Positions 1 through 7,951 of a stretch of DNA of 64,000 nt are shown here, one piece after another (position 1 is the first letter of the stretch; each line of letters begins with the position of its first letter). The position numbers were made by a program, and so were the translations under genes. The notes under the pieces were generated by a model, which was not told where the DNA came from, ran no database searches, and saw only the letters and a program-made list of their open reading frames with translations. Source of the DNA: Paraburkholderia sp. HP33-1 (GTDB lineage Bacteria > Pseudomonadota > Gammaproteobacteria > Burkholderiales > Burkholderiaceae); NCBI RefSeq assembly GCF_021390595.1, contig NZ_JAJEJR010000001.1:3348001-3412000 (forward strand), given 5' to 3'.

Positions 1-87
1 AACGCAACGGGCTTTGGCGAATATGTGACGGCGTTCGTGCAACTGCGCAACTCGCTGAACGAGCGCCTCAAAACCGGAGCCGCATAA
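1..87 (+). CDS. 3' end of an unidentified CDS (partial)
   Basis: An open frame runs from the window edge to a TAA at 85-87 and gives the last 28 residues of a protein, ending ...LNERLKTGAA. Too little is present to recognise the family. It is on the same strand as the aminotransferase genes that follow, so it may belong to the same glycan cluster. That is inference from position only. Confidence 0.5.
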   Translation, partial: NATGFGEYVTAFVQLRNSLNERLKTGAA

Positions 88-303
88 CGGAGACACGCAA
101 CGCAGGCCGGCTGTCTGTAGCACGTCGACTCAGACGCACCGTACGAGGCAATTTGGGCCCCATTTACCCGGCTTTTTCACCGATCGCCACGGAGCTTGCG
201 ATGACACACTGGAGATAGCCCGCCTTCCCGCGCTATGCGAGGCGATCCCCTCCCACTCACAAAACGGCACGCACCTAGCTCGGCCGAAGAATGCCCCTTG
301 ACC

Positions 304-1539
304 ATGATCACAGATCTCCTGTCTGAGGAACGCGAAGCTTCGCATGGGTCTGACGCGCCCGTTACGCCGGAGCAAGCGCTGCCTGCTGTACCCCCGCGCC
401 CCGGCACGGATGGGCCGCCCACTCATCTGGTGCCGGTGACGCAGCCTTATTTGCCACCGCTCCAGGAGTTCATGCCGTATCTGGAGGAAATCTGGGAGCG
501 CAAATGGGTGACCAACAACGGCGTCTTCCATCGACAGCTGGAGCGCCAGCTATGTGACTACCTTGGAGTCGAGCATCTTTCTCTTTTCTCCAACGGCACG
601 CTTGCGCTCATCACGGCGCTGCAGGCGTTGAAGATCACCGGCGAAGTCATCACGACGCCGTTCAGCTTCGTCGCGACCACGCACGCGCTGCACTGGAACG
701 GCATCAAGCCCGTGTTCGCGGATATCGATCCCGTCAGCCTCAACCTCGCTCCGGATAAGATCGAGGCGGCGATTACGCCGCAAACCACCGCGCTGCTGCC
801 GGTTCACGTCTACGCGAACCCATGCGACGTCGAGCAGATCGAGCGGATCGCCGACACCTACGGACTCAAGGTAATTTACGACGCCGCGCATGCCTTCGGC
901 GTGCGGATCCGCGACCGGTCGATCCTCGAATTCGGTGACATGTCCGTTCTGAGCTTCCACGGGACCAAGGTGTTCAATACGTTCGAAGGCGGCGCCATCA
1001 TCTGCCGGGACGAAAAGACCAAGCGCCGCATCGACAATCTGAAAAATTTTGGCTTCGTAAACGAAACGACGGTCGTCGCCCCGGGCATCAACGGCAAGAT
1101 GAACGAGGTACAGGCTGCCTTCGGCCTGCTGCAATTGCAGCACATGGATCAGATCCTGAAGCAGCGCGCCGACATCGACACCCGCTACCGCAATGCTTTG
1201 CACGATGTGCCCGGACTGACGATGCACGACATTCCGGATTACTGCACGAGGAATTACGCGTACTTTCCGGTCCTCATCACGCCCGGCTTTGGGGCCACCC
1301 GCGACGAAGTATACGAGGCGCTGCGGGCGGAGCAGATCGCGGCTCGCCGCTATTTTTACCCGCTCATCAGCGAGTTCCCCACCTATCGGGGATTGCCATC
1401 CGCCACCTCGCAAAACTTGCCGGTGGCCAGCGCCGTGTCCAGGCAAGTTCTTTGTCTGCCAATTTTTCCCGCGATGGAAGAAAGCGTACAGCGGCGCATC
1501 ATCGACATCGTCCGTCAATGCGGAGCGCGCGGACGGTAA
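304..1539 (+). CDS. DegT/DnrJ/EryC1/StrS family PLP-dependent aminotransferase
   Basis: A sugar-aminotransferase fold protein that would transfer an amino group to a nucleotide-linked keto-sugar in the cytoplasm. The signature is complete. The DAAHAFG motif carries the Asp that contacts the PLP pyridine nitrogen, and SFHGTK carries the Schiff-base lysine (Lys222 counted from this start), followed by FNTFEGGA. The conserved fold begins near HLVPVTQPYLPP, so the first ~40 residues are a variable extension. The start is uncertain: ATG 304 begins an acidic N-terminus, ATG 235 is in frame upstream, and neither has a convincing Shine-Dalgarno. Its stop overlaps the next gene by one base (TAATG), so the two are probably co-translated. 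It is the first of four DegT-fold genes in a row, which fits amino-sugar synthesis for a surface glycan. The exact substrate cannot be read from sequence. Confidence 0.88.
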   Translation: MITDLLSEEREASHGSDAPVTPEQALPAVPPRPGTDGPPTHLVPVTQPYLPPLQEFMPYLEEIWERKWVTNNGVFHRQLERQLCDYLGVEHLSLFSNGTLALITALQALKITGEVITTPFSFVATTHALHWNGIKPVFADIDPVSLNLAPDKIEAAITPQTTALLPVHVYANPCDVEQIERIADTYGLKVIYDAAHAFGVRIRDRSILEFGDMSVLSFHGTKVFNTFEGGAIICRDEKTKRRIDNLKNFGFVNETTVVAPGINGKMNEVQAAFGLLQLQHMDQILKQRADIDTRYRNALHDVPGLTMHDIPDYCTRNYAYFPVLITPGFGATRDEVYEALRAEQIAARRYFYPLISEFPTYRGLPSATSQNLPVASAVSRQVLCLPIFPAMEESVQRRIIDIVRQCGARGR

Positions 1540-2525
1540 TGGAACCGACGATGCCCGACGCGATCGGCGGCTACTTTGAGCTTGAATTGCCGCCGGGGCA
1601 AGGCGAACTTTACCCGGACGCCCTGCGATTCCAGTCGGCTCGTGCGGCGTTTTTCGCGCTTCTGGAAACGGGTCGTCCAAAGCGCATCTGGATGCCATGG
1701 TACAACTGCGAGACGATGCTTGAGCCCCCAGCGATGGCGGGCGTCGAGGTGCGCCGCTACCGGATCGACGAGCAATTCAACATAGCCGACGACATCGAGA
1801 TCGACAGTCGTGACTGGATCCTCTACGTCAACTACTTTGGCCTGTGCGATGAGCGGATCGATCGTCTTCTCGAGCGCCTGCCCCGCGAGCGTGTCGTAAT
1901 CGACAATTCCCAGGCTCTGTTCAGCGCACCGCGCGATTGCCTCGCAACTCTCTATTCCCCCCGCAAGTTCTTCGGCCTCCCGGACGGCGGCTACCTGGTC
2001 ACCCGTGTGGGTGTTCCGATTCCCGACGAACAGGACAACGGTTCGGTCGAACGGACAACGCCTTTGCTCACCCGACTCGACCGCGGTGCTGAAGCGGGCT
2101 ATGCCGGGATCCAGGCCGCGCGCGCCACGTTGCGCGGCCAACGGCCGAAGCGGATGTCAACGCTGACTCAACGCTTGCTCGCGCATATTGACTACCCTTC
2201 GGCCATCGAGCGCCGCAATCGCAATTTCGAGCGATACCATCGATTGCTCGGAGGCAACGAACTGCCGCTGGCCACGCAAAGCGGACACGCGGCGCTTTGC
2301 TATCCGTTCTGGAACCGTCGCAGTGATTTGCACGCAAAGCTCGCGGCGAAGCGCATATTCGTCCCACGATACTGGCCGAACATCAGGGGTGAAAGCGGCA
2401 CTGCGGAGGACTTCGAATTCCGGATGTCGACTGAGTGCCTCGCGCTCCCTTGCGACCACCGCTATGGCCCGAACGAGATCGATTACGTCGTAGCCGCACT
2501 ACGTGCCGCTATCGAAGCATCGTAA
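1539..2525 (+). CDS. Short, divergent DegT-like aminotransferase-fold protein
   Basis: A 328-residue protein starting at the ATG that overlaps the upstream stop (TAATG); a second in-frame ATG is at 1551. It is shorter and much more divergent than its neighbour. It still shows the fold type I landmarks: VVIDNSQALF with an Asp at residue 122, and SPRKFFGLPDGG with a candidate Schiff-base lysine at residue 143. The spacing between the two is close to that of the DegT family, so it is probably a PLP enzyme for a sugar or lipid-linked substrate. It could instead be a non-transaminating PLP enzyme. It is paired with the canonical DegT gene upstream and converges on WbqC, whose stop is 8 bases away on the other strand. 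Confidence 0.8.
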   Translation: MEPTMPDAIGGYFELELPPGQGELYPDALRFQSARAAFFALLETGRPKRIWMPWYNCETMLEPPAMAGVEVRRYRIDEQFNIADDIEIDSRDWILYVNYFGLCDERIDRLLERLPRERVVIDNSQALFSAPRDCLATLYSPRKFFGLPDGGYLVTRVGVPIPDEQDNGSVERTTPLLTRLDRGAEAGYAGIQAARATLRGQRPKRMSTLTQRLLAHIDYPSAIERRNRNFERYHRLLGGNELPLATQSGHAALCYPFWNRRSDLHAKLAAKRIFVPRYWPNIRGESGTAEDFEFRMSTECLALPCDHRYGPNEIDYVVAALRAAIEAS

Positions 2526-2532
2526 CGCAAGC

Positions 2533-3252
2533 CTAGGCCTGCAGCAGGCGGGAGCCCGCGTGGATCGCATCGAGCACGACTTGTGGCGAATTCCACATCA
2601 GCACATCGATGATCGATAGACCCGGCTCGAATGCATGGGGCCCAGTGTCGTAGGTGAAACCGTCGAACGAGAGAAACTCGAGCGAGATGTCGCGCGACGC
2701 GAAGTGCTCAGGATCGAACAATTCGCGACCGCCAGCCGGATTGACATATCCGTTCGCCCCGAGCAACGCGCTGATGGTCGGTGCCCATTCGCCCGGTGCC
2801 ATCGCCTCGGGCAATGGCAGATCCAGTTCCGAACAGATCTGATAGTCAAAGCGTAGTCCCAGATACTCGCAGACAGCGCTCAATCCGCGTACGTTGAGGT
2901 GTACCAGAGACGGGTCGTCAGTATCCTGCATAACCCGCGCTACCAGCGCTTCGATCGCGCGATAGTAAGGCGCGTGACGCTTGTAATGCGTCAGCTTGCC
3001 GAGCACACTACGGCACGCCTCCCCGAGATCGAGCACTCTCGCCTCGCGGGTCAGGATGGAAATCGAGGAATTCGCAAGGGGCACACTCAGGTACTGCCAC
3101 CCTTCTTTTGGATGCAGCACCCGATTGCGATTCATCCAGGTCTTCGGCGTATATTGGGTCACGTCGAACACGACCCATCGGTCGACGTTGGCGATCAACG
3201 CGAAATGCCCCAGATACGGGAAGAAGTACGGCTGCATGATGCCGAGCTTCAC
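2533..3252 (-). CDS. WbqC family protein
   Basis: The N-terminus KLGIMQPYFFPYLGHFALI is the hallmark of the WbqC-like family, which is found in O-antigen and capsule gene clusters and whose biochemical role is not firmly established. I chose the GTG at 3252. It begins one base after the stop of the upstream aminotransferase gene, a TTGGAG Shine-Dalgarno precedes it, and the family consensus begins right after it. An ATG at 3276 would add eight residues that look like read-through of the upstream gene's end. It is the last gene of a tightly packed minus-strand run of aminotransferase genes, so it presumably acts on the same amino-sugar pathway. Confidence 0.85.
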   Translation of the reverse strand: MKLGIMQPYFFPYLGHFALIANVDRWVVFDVTQYTPKTWMNRNRVLHPKEGWQYLSVPLANSSISILTREARVLDLGEACRSVLGKLTHYKRHAPYYRAIEALVARVMQDTDDPSLVHLNVRGLSAVCEYLGLRFDYQICSELDLPLPEAMAPGEWAPTISALLGANGYVNPAGGRELFDPEHFASRDISLEFLSFDGFTYDTGPHAFEPGLSIIDVLMWNSPQVVLDAIHAGSRLLQA

Positions 3253-3253
3253 G

Positions 3254-4444
3254 TCACGCTCCAAGTCGTTCCGCAATACGCGCCGCGTTGCGCTGCGCCG
3301 CTCGAATCACTTCCGCGATGCGTTCGGCGATATCGAGGTCGACCTGCGCACCAACAGGTAATTGCATCACCGATTCACACCAGTGCGCGGTGTTCGGCTG
3401 CGCGCGAGCCAGACCTCCACCCCGGTGTCCGACACCCAACGCCCGGCTTCCGCCGGCTTCGACGTTCTCCATTCGCAGTACCTCGAGAAGCGCGTCGCGA
3501 GTCAAACCGAACGTGTTCGCATCGACCCGACAAACGACGTTCTGATAGTTGCTCTTGCTGACGTGCTGCGGCGGGCATACACGCAATCCCGGCACGTCCG
3601 CAAGCAGCGTTGAATAGGCGTCGAAGACCCTCCTGTTGCGCTCGATCAGTTGGGGCAGGTCTTCCAGATTCATCAACGCGATGGCGGCCTGGGCTTCCGA
3701 TAGCCTGCCGTTGCCGGTCTTGCCCACGGGCACCGGGCGCCCCATCCCGTAGTTGCTGCGAATGTTGCGAATATGGGCAGCAAGGTCGTCGTCGTTGGTG
3801 CAGATGACGGCGCCTTCGGTGGCACTGAGAATCTCGCCTGAATGAAACGAGATGACTTCGAGACGGCCGGCGCCGCCGATTGGTACGCCATTCACTTCGC
3901 AGCCGAACGCCTGGGAAGAATCGAAGTAGAGCGACACGCCATGGCGATCCGCGAGACGCTGCAGCGGCGCAATATCGGCAGCGCCGCCCCACAGGTTAAC
4001 TGCCAGGATGCCCGACACGCCACCGTCCAGCAGACGCGGCTCGACATTCTCGGCCGTCATATGCCCGGTTTCGCGCGAAACGTCGCAAAACTCCACTTCG
4101 ACATTCGCCCAATCCAGGGACTGCGCGGACCCGACGAAGCTGAAGGCAGGCGCGATCACCTTGCCCTTGAACCCCAAGGCCTGGGCGGCCAGCGCGAGAC
4201 CAATGCTGGCGTTGGTGACGCATATCGCATGCTTGACACGCAGCGTATCCGCCAACTGGGCCTCAAGTTTCTGCGCGAGCGGCCCATGATTCGTGTAGTA
4301 CTGGCGCGCAAAGATGTCGCGGAATGCGCTTTCATAGCGCTCCCACGACGGAAAATTGTGCTGCCCGAGCCGCACCGGGCGAGACAGGCAGGGGCGCCCT
4401 CCAAGGATTGCCAGATCACCGCGAAGTGGAGCGTACGTACTCAT
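3254..4444 (-). CDS. DegT/DnrJ/EryC1/StrS family protein lacking the PLP lysine
   Basis: A full-length (396 aa) DegT-fold protein. Ordered landmarks are present: the TNHGPLAQKLEAQLA substrate region, VTNASIGLALAAQAL, and YFDSSQAFG with the pyridine-contacting Asp175. At the position where relatives have SFHGTK or SMQSSK, this protein reads SFHSGE, with Glu204 in place of the Schiff-base lysine. The downstream ATEGAVI motif is intact, so this is a substitution and not a frameshift. The product may be a non-catalytic partner, a PMP-dependent dehydratase-like enzyme (known sugar 3-dehydratases carry His here), or an inactivated duplicate. It overlaps the neighbouring aminotransferase start by four bases (ATGA) and is followed after one base by wbqC. 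Confidence 0.88.
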   Translation of the reverse strand: MSTYAPLRGDLAILGGRPCLSRPVRLGQHNFPSWERYESAFRDIFARQYYTNHGPLAQKLEAQLADTLRVKHAICVTNASIGLALAAQALGFKGKVIAPAFSFVGSAQSLDWANVEVEFCDVSRETGHMTAENVEPRLLDGGVSGILAVNLWGGAADIAPLQRLADRHGVSLYFDSSQAFGCEVNGVPIGGAGRLEVISFHSGEILSATEGAVICTNDDDLAAHIRNIRSNYGMGRPVPVGKTGNGRLSEAQAAIALMNLEDLPQLIERNRRVFDAYSTLLADVPGLRVCPPQHVSKSNYQNVVCRVDANTFGLTRDALLEVLRMENVEAGGSRALGVGHRGGGLARAQPNTAHWCESVMQLPVGAQVDLDIAERIAEVIRAAQRNAARIAERLGA

Positions 4445-5637
4445 GTCGGAAACCGTTCGTTGATTTCGGCTGCGTGCCGATGAACCAAACGCAGCAGGGA
4501 AGCAATTGCCTCAACGTCGGACTCGTCGACGAAGTGGCCACACGGCAACATCAGGAACCGCTGCGCCAGTTGCTCGGTGAGACGCAGGTCACCGGCGACC
4601 GTGGGATAGTCGGTGCGCTTCTGATGCAGCGCAGGGAAGTAGTACGGACGCGAAAGCATATTTTCCGCGTGGAGGATCGCGAGAAGCCTGTCCCTTCTGA
4701 CTGGCCACGCGTCCTGCAGTTCGACGACGATGTTCTTGTAGCCGCAGCGTTCGGTTTCGTCGAAGGTGACCAGCCGCACATCGGGCACGGTGGGGACCAG
4801 TCGCTGATAGGCGCGATACCGCTCGCGATTTCGCAGCACCTGCGCATCGACGTCGTCGATCGCGGAGAGCGCCATGGCGGCGTGAATTTCGTTCTGCTTC
4901 ACGTCGATGCCGACATCGTCAAGCGTGCCATCAGCCCGCAGACCGAAGTGCCGCATGTCCCGCAAGCGCTCCGCCAGGGCTGCGTCGTTAGTCGTTACGT
5001 ATCCGCCCTCGAAAGCGTTGAACAGCTTGCTCGATTGCATCGAAAAGCATTCGGCGCGGCCGCTCGACCCAACCTTGCGCCCTCGGTACGTTTCGTAGAC
5101 CGACTCCACCGCATCGAATAACAGTGGAATGCCCGTCCGCGCCGAGAGCCGTTCAAGGCCATCGACGTCGCAACAATTGACGATCGGATGGACGCCAAGG
5201 ATCAGCGCAGTATTTTCGTTGATGCAGGGTGCCGCTGTTTCCTCGGTAATGGAGAGGGTTTGCGGATCGACCTCGCAAAAGTGCGGCACGAGTCCGGCCC
5301 AGGCGACGATGTCGGCCAGCCGGCGATAGGTCAACGACGGCATCACGACTTCTCGTCTGCCTGGCAATGCAAGACACTTCATGGAGAGCACGAGGCCCCA
5401 GAAGCCACCCGCGAAGGAGACGCAGTGCCTGACCTGATGGAACTCAGCGAGACGCCGTTCCAGCATTTGTTCGACGACGCCGTGGTCCGTGTATTGTTGC
5501 GCTTCGTAGAACTGCTTCGAGTAGCCCAGAAAGCGTTCGATGTCCGGTTGAACCAGATTCGAAATCGACCGGATGGTCTCGAAGACCGGCGTTCCTCCGA
5601 AAACGGCAAGATCCGAAACTTGTGTCTTAGTGAGCAT
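4441..5637 (-). CDS. DegT/DnrJ/EryC1/StrS family PLP-dependent aminotransferase
   Basis: A third full-length DegT-fold protein (398 aa from ATG 5637). The pyridine-contacting Asp lies in LLFDAVES and the Schiff-base lysine in FSMQSSKLFNAFEGG (Lys204). GAGGAG upstream of ATG 5637 supports this start, though spaced about 12 bases; an in-frame ATG at 5676 is less likely. It is expected to transaminate a nucleotide-keto-sugar. Its end overlaps the start of the Lys-less paralogue by four bases, so the two proteins are probably made together and may form a heteromer, since family members are normally dimers. That pairing is inference. Confidence 0.87.
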   Translation of the reverse strand: MLTKTQVSDLAVFGGTPVFETIRSISNLVQPDIERFLGYSKQFYEAQQYTDHGVVEQMLERRLAEFHQVRHCVSFAGGFWGLVLSMKCLALPGRREVVMPSLTYRRLADIVAWAGLVPHFCEVDPQTLSITEETAAPCINENTALILGVHPIVNCCDVDGLERLSARTGIPLLFDAVESVYETYRGRKVGSSGRAECFSMQSSKLFNAFEGGYVTTNDAALAERLRDMRHFGLRADGTLDDVGIDVKQNEIHAAMALSAIDDVDAQVLRNRERYRAYQRLVPTVPDVRLVTFDETERCGYKNIVVELQDAWPVRRDRLLAILHAENMLSRPYYFPALHQKRTDYPTVAGDLRLTEQLAQRFLMLPCGHFVDESDVEAIASLLRLVHRHAAEINERFPT

Positions 5638-5730
5638 GGGCTCGTTACTCCTCACCCGATAAGGGTGCACGTTCAATTACCGCGTCATGGCGGTAGTGCG
5701 ACTGATAAAAGCCTCGCTCATGCGCCCGCT

Positions 5731-7425
5731 TCAGTCGGCAAATTTTGGCGCCGCGCCCTTCGAGAACAGGAAAAACGGCTCGCTCCCGTTACAGCCCCAC
5801 GTATCGGGATCGACGTCTCCCAGTACGCTCGTGTGCGGATATAGATCGCCGTGTAGCCCTGCTGCCCGAATCCGGTCTCCGATATCTGCGCCGAACAGGC
5901 GCACGTGATCCTTCTGCCCGAAATACCGCGTAGCGAATGCCTCGGTTGGCGGCGCGATCAATTCCATCGTCTGTTTGAGCATCGGTGAATAGGGAGTCTG
6001 CGCAATCAGATGCCCGCCGTGTGCGAGGCAGCGGCTCAATTGCGCGAGCGCCGCATCGGGTCGTTCGACGTGTTCGAGAACGTGATTGCAGATCACGAGG
6101 TCGAAGTAGCCGTCGGGAAACTCCAGTTGCTCGATATCGATCTTCCTGTGCTCGGGTCCCCTTGGGAACAGGTCGCCGGCAATGTATTCGAGCGGTCCGA
6201 GCGCGCGAATCCTGCGCTCGATCCCCGCCTCGGGAGCGATGTGCAGTACGCGCTTGTTCGAGAAATCGGCGAGCGCGGGCACTCGTCCCATGTACAGCCA
6301 CAGATGCCGCTCGCGGTCGTTGCATCCACAGCGCGGGCACAAATGATTCTGCAAGGTAGAACCGACCGACCCGACCTGAATCATGAACTCGCGGTCCCGA
6401 ATCTCGGGGTGTGGAACCCACCCGGTGACAGTCGACTCGCATACCGCGCAGGTCTTGGGCGCGGCTCCGCCCTTTCTTCTGCTCCCGGCGATCCGGGCCG
6501 CGACAGCGCGCCTCGCATGATCAAAATCGCGCTGAAAGCGTTCGGACTGCAGCAGCCGGGCCGGGGCTTCCTCAACCAGCTCGTCGAGATTGGCCATTAA
6601 GCGTGCAATCTCAGGAAGTGACGTGCCCCACAACACGTACTGTTGCATCAGATTGCGCCGTGCTATCTGCAGCGTCGCACGGTCCATGTGGCCAGCCTCC
6701 GCCTCGCCGCGGATAAGGAGTTCCCATTCGTACAGACCCGCACTCAGATGAGGGCTATGCCGGTTGGACGCTTGACCCCCATGTTGCCGGAACGCACTCA
6801 TGTAGCCACCGACCGCGACAACCGGCCCGTGCTCTGCGGCATTCAGGTAAGTAGCAACGTCGCCGAGGAACCCGAGTCGCCAGTCGCGGTATACGAAAAG
6901 GCGGGCTCCGTCGAATCGCTCGCGATCGAGCATGATGTTGCTCGGCTCGCCGACGAAGTTGTTAACGTGACCGACCAGGCGTTGTGCAAGAAACGCACGA
7001 TCCAGCCTTGCCGCCTGCCCCATCTTCAGCAAAGCAGACGGAGCGGCCGTCATGTTGTCGTTGGCGTCGATAAATACGCGCTCGTGAAATGCCATCAACG
7101 AGGCGGGGTTGTCCCGCAACGCAGCGACCAATGTTTCGACCGATCCTGGCATCAGCAGATCGTCGTCGAAGAGCCATTTCACGTACTTGCCGCTCGCGCG
7201 CTCCCACAACGCCTGGCAATTAAGGCTCCCTTTCTGGAAGCCATGATGAAAATACCGGACACGCGGATCGGCAATCCCCGCAACTAGCTCCGCCAGCGTC
7301 CCGTCTGCGGTGTCGTCGCCGACCAGAATCTCGATATCCGCAAAAGTCTGGTTCAGTGCGCTAGCGATCGAGCGGATGAGAAACTGCGGTTTGTAAGCGG
7401 GAATCAGAACACTGACGAGCGGCAT
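5731..7425 (-). CDS. Glycosyltransferase family 2 / SAM methyltransferase fusion protein
   Basis: A 564-residue two-enzyme fusion. Residues 1 to ~230 are a GT-A glycosyltransferase: it begins VSVLIPAYKP, has the nucleotide-binding region ILVGDDTADGT, and a DDD metal-binding motif at residues 87-89 (KWLFDDDLL). A linker holds a cysteine pattern, CAVC at 326-329 and CPRCGC at 363-368, that could bind zinc. Residues ~380 to 550 are a class I methyltransferase, with LHIAPEAGIERRI and the acidic motif FDLVICNHVLEHVE of type 11 methyltransferases. It probably adds and O-methylates a sugar, or caps a growing chain. It is the first gene of the minus-strand run and is separated by ~90 bases from the next gene. 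Confidence 0.87.
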   Translation of the reverse strand: MPLVSVLIPAYKPQFLIRSIASALNQTFADIEILVGDDTADGTLAELVAGIADPRVRYFHHGFQKGSLNCQALWERASGKYVKWLFDDDLLMPGSVETLVAALRDNPASLMAFHERVFIDANDNMTAAPSALLKMGQAARLDRAFLAQRLVGHVNNFVGEPSNIMLDRERFDGARLFVYRDWRLGFLGDVATYLNAAEHGPVVAVGGYMSAFRQHGGQASNRHSPHLSAGLYEWELLIRGEAEAGHMDRATLQIARRNLMQQYVLWGTSLPEIARLMANLDELVEEAPARLLQSERFQRDFDHARRAVAARIAGSRRKGGAAPKTCAVCESTVTGWVPHPEIRDREFMIQVGSVGSTLQNHLCPRCGCNDRERHLWLYMGRVPALADFSNKRVLHIAPEAGIERRIRALGPLEYIAGDLFPRGPEHRKIDIEQLEFPDGYFDLVICNHVLEHVERPDAALAQLSRCLAHGGHLIAQTPYSPMLKQTMELIAPPTEAFATRYFGQKDHVRLFGADIGDRIRAAGLHGDLYPHTSVLGDVDPDTWGCNGSEPFFLFSKGAAPKFAD

Positions 7426-7951
7426 TGCGGCAAAACTCCTGTTGGGACGGCCTCCCGCTGCTTCATGAAGCGATCAACGACCGATTGCTCACGTGAAGGG
7501 TAGCGCGCCCACACCCGTGGACCCGCCCCTCGATGGGCAGTTGTAGATTACCGCCGTTCCTCGCGCTTCAATCGAGCAAACAAGCGTGCGTTCGGGGTGT
7601 ATTTCGGATCGCAGATGCGCGACCTGCGGTCGGCAAAAGGCGACCGCACGGCATCAAGCGATCGTCGCTGGGTCATTGCACATTTGCATAATTGGCGGCA
7701 AATCCGGGGGTTGTTCGATCGATTGCCCTAATGGCTCTTCCGCTACCCTTGTAAGGTCGAAAAGACCGCACGCACCGATCGTCATCCCGACGAATGTTCG
7801 TGCTGCCGTTTCAGTTCTAGCGCGAACCGGGAGCGCCATTCATCGCCGCAACCCTTTCTGAATGCGCTGACTCAGCCAATATCCTGCCCACGAACATGCG
7901 GAGCTTTCCCCGATGTCCCGGGGGACGCAAGACTCACGGTGTTTAGGACGA
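7426..7951. other. Divergent intergenic region between glycan genes
   Basis: About 525 bases separate the minus-strand glycosyltransferase gene from the plus-strand FemAB-like gene, so promoters for both should lie here. A short inverted repeat (ATTTGC at 7682-7687, GCAAAT at 7698-7703) is the only operator-like sequence I see. A 91-codon plus-strand open frame from 7586 lacks recognisable protein features and is not called. Confidence 0.5.

Noticed and set aside
7586..7861. 91-codon plus-strand open frame in the glycan intergenic region
   Set aside because: No ribosome site, no protein-like pattern and no recognised family; left as noncoding.
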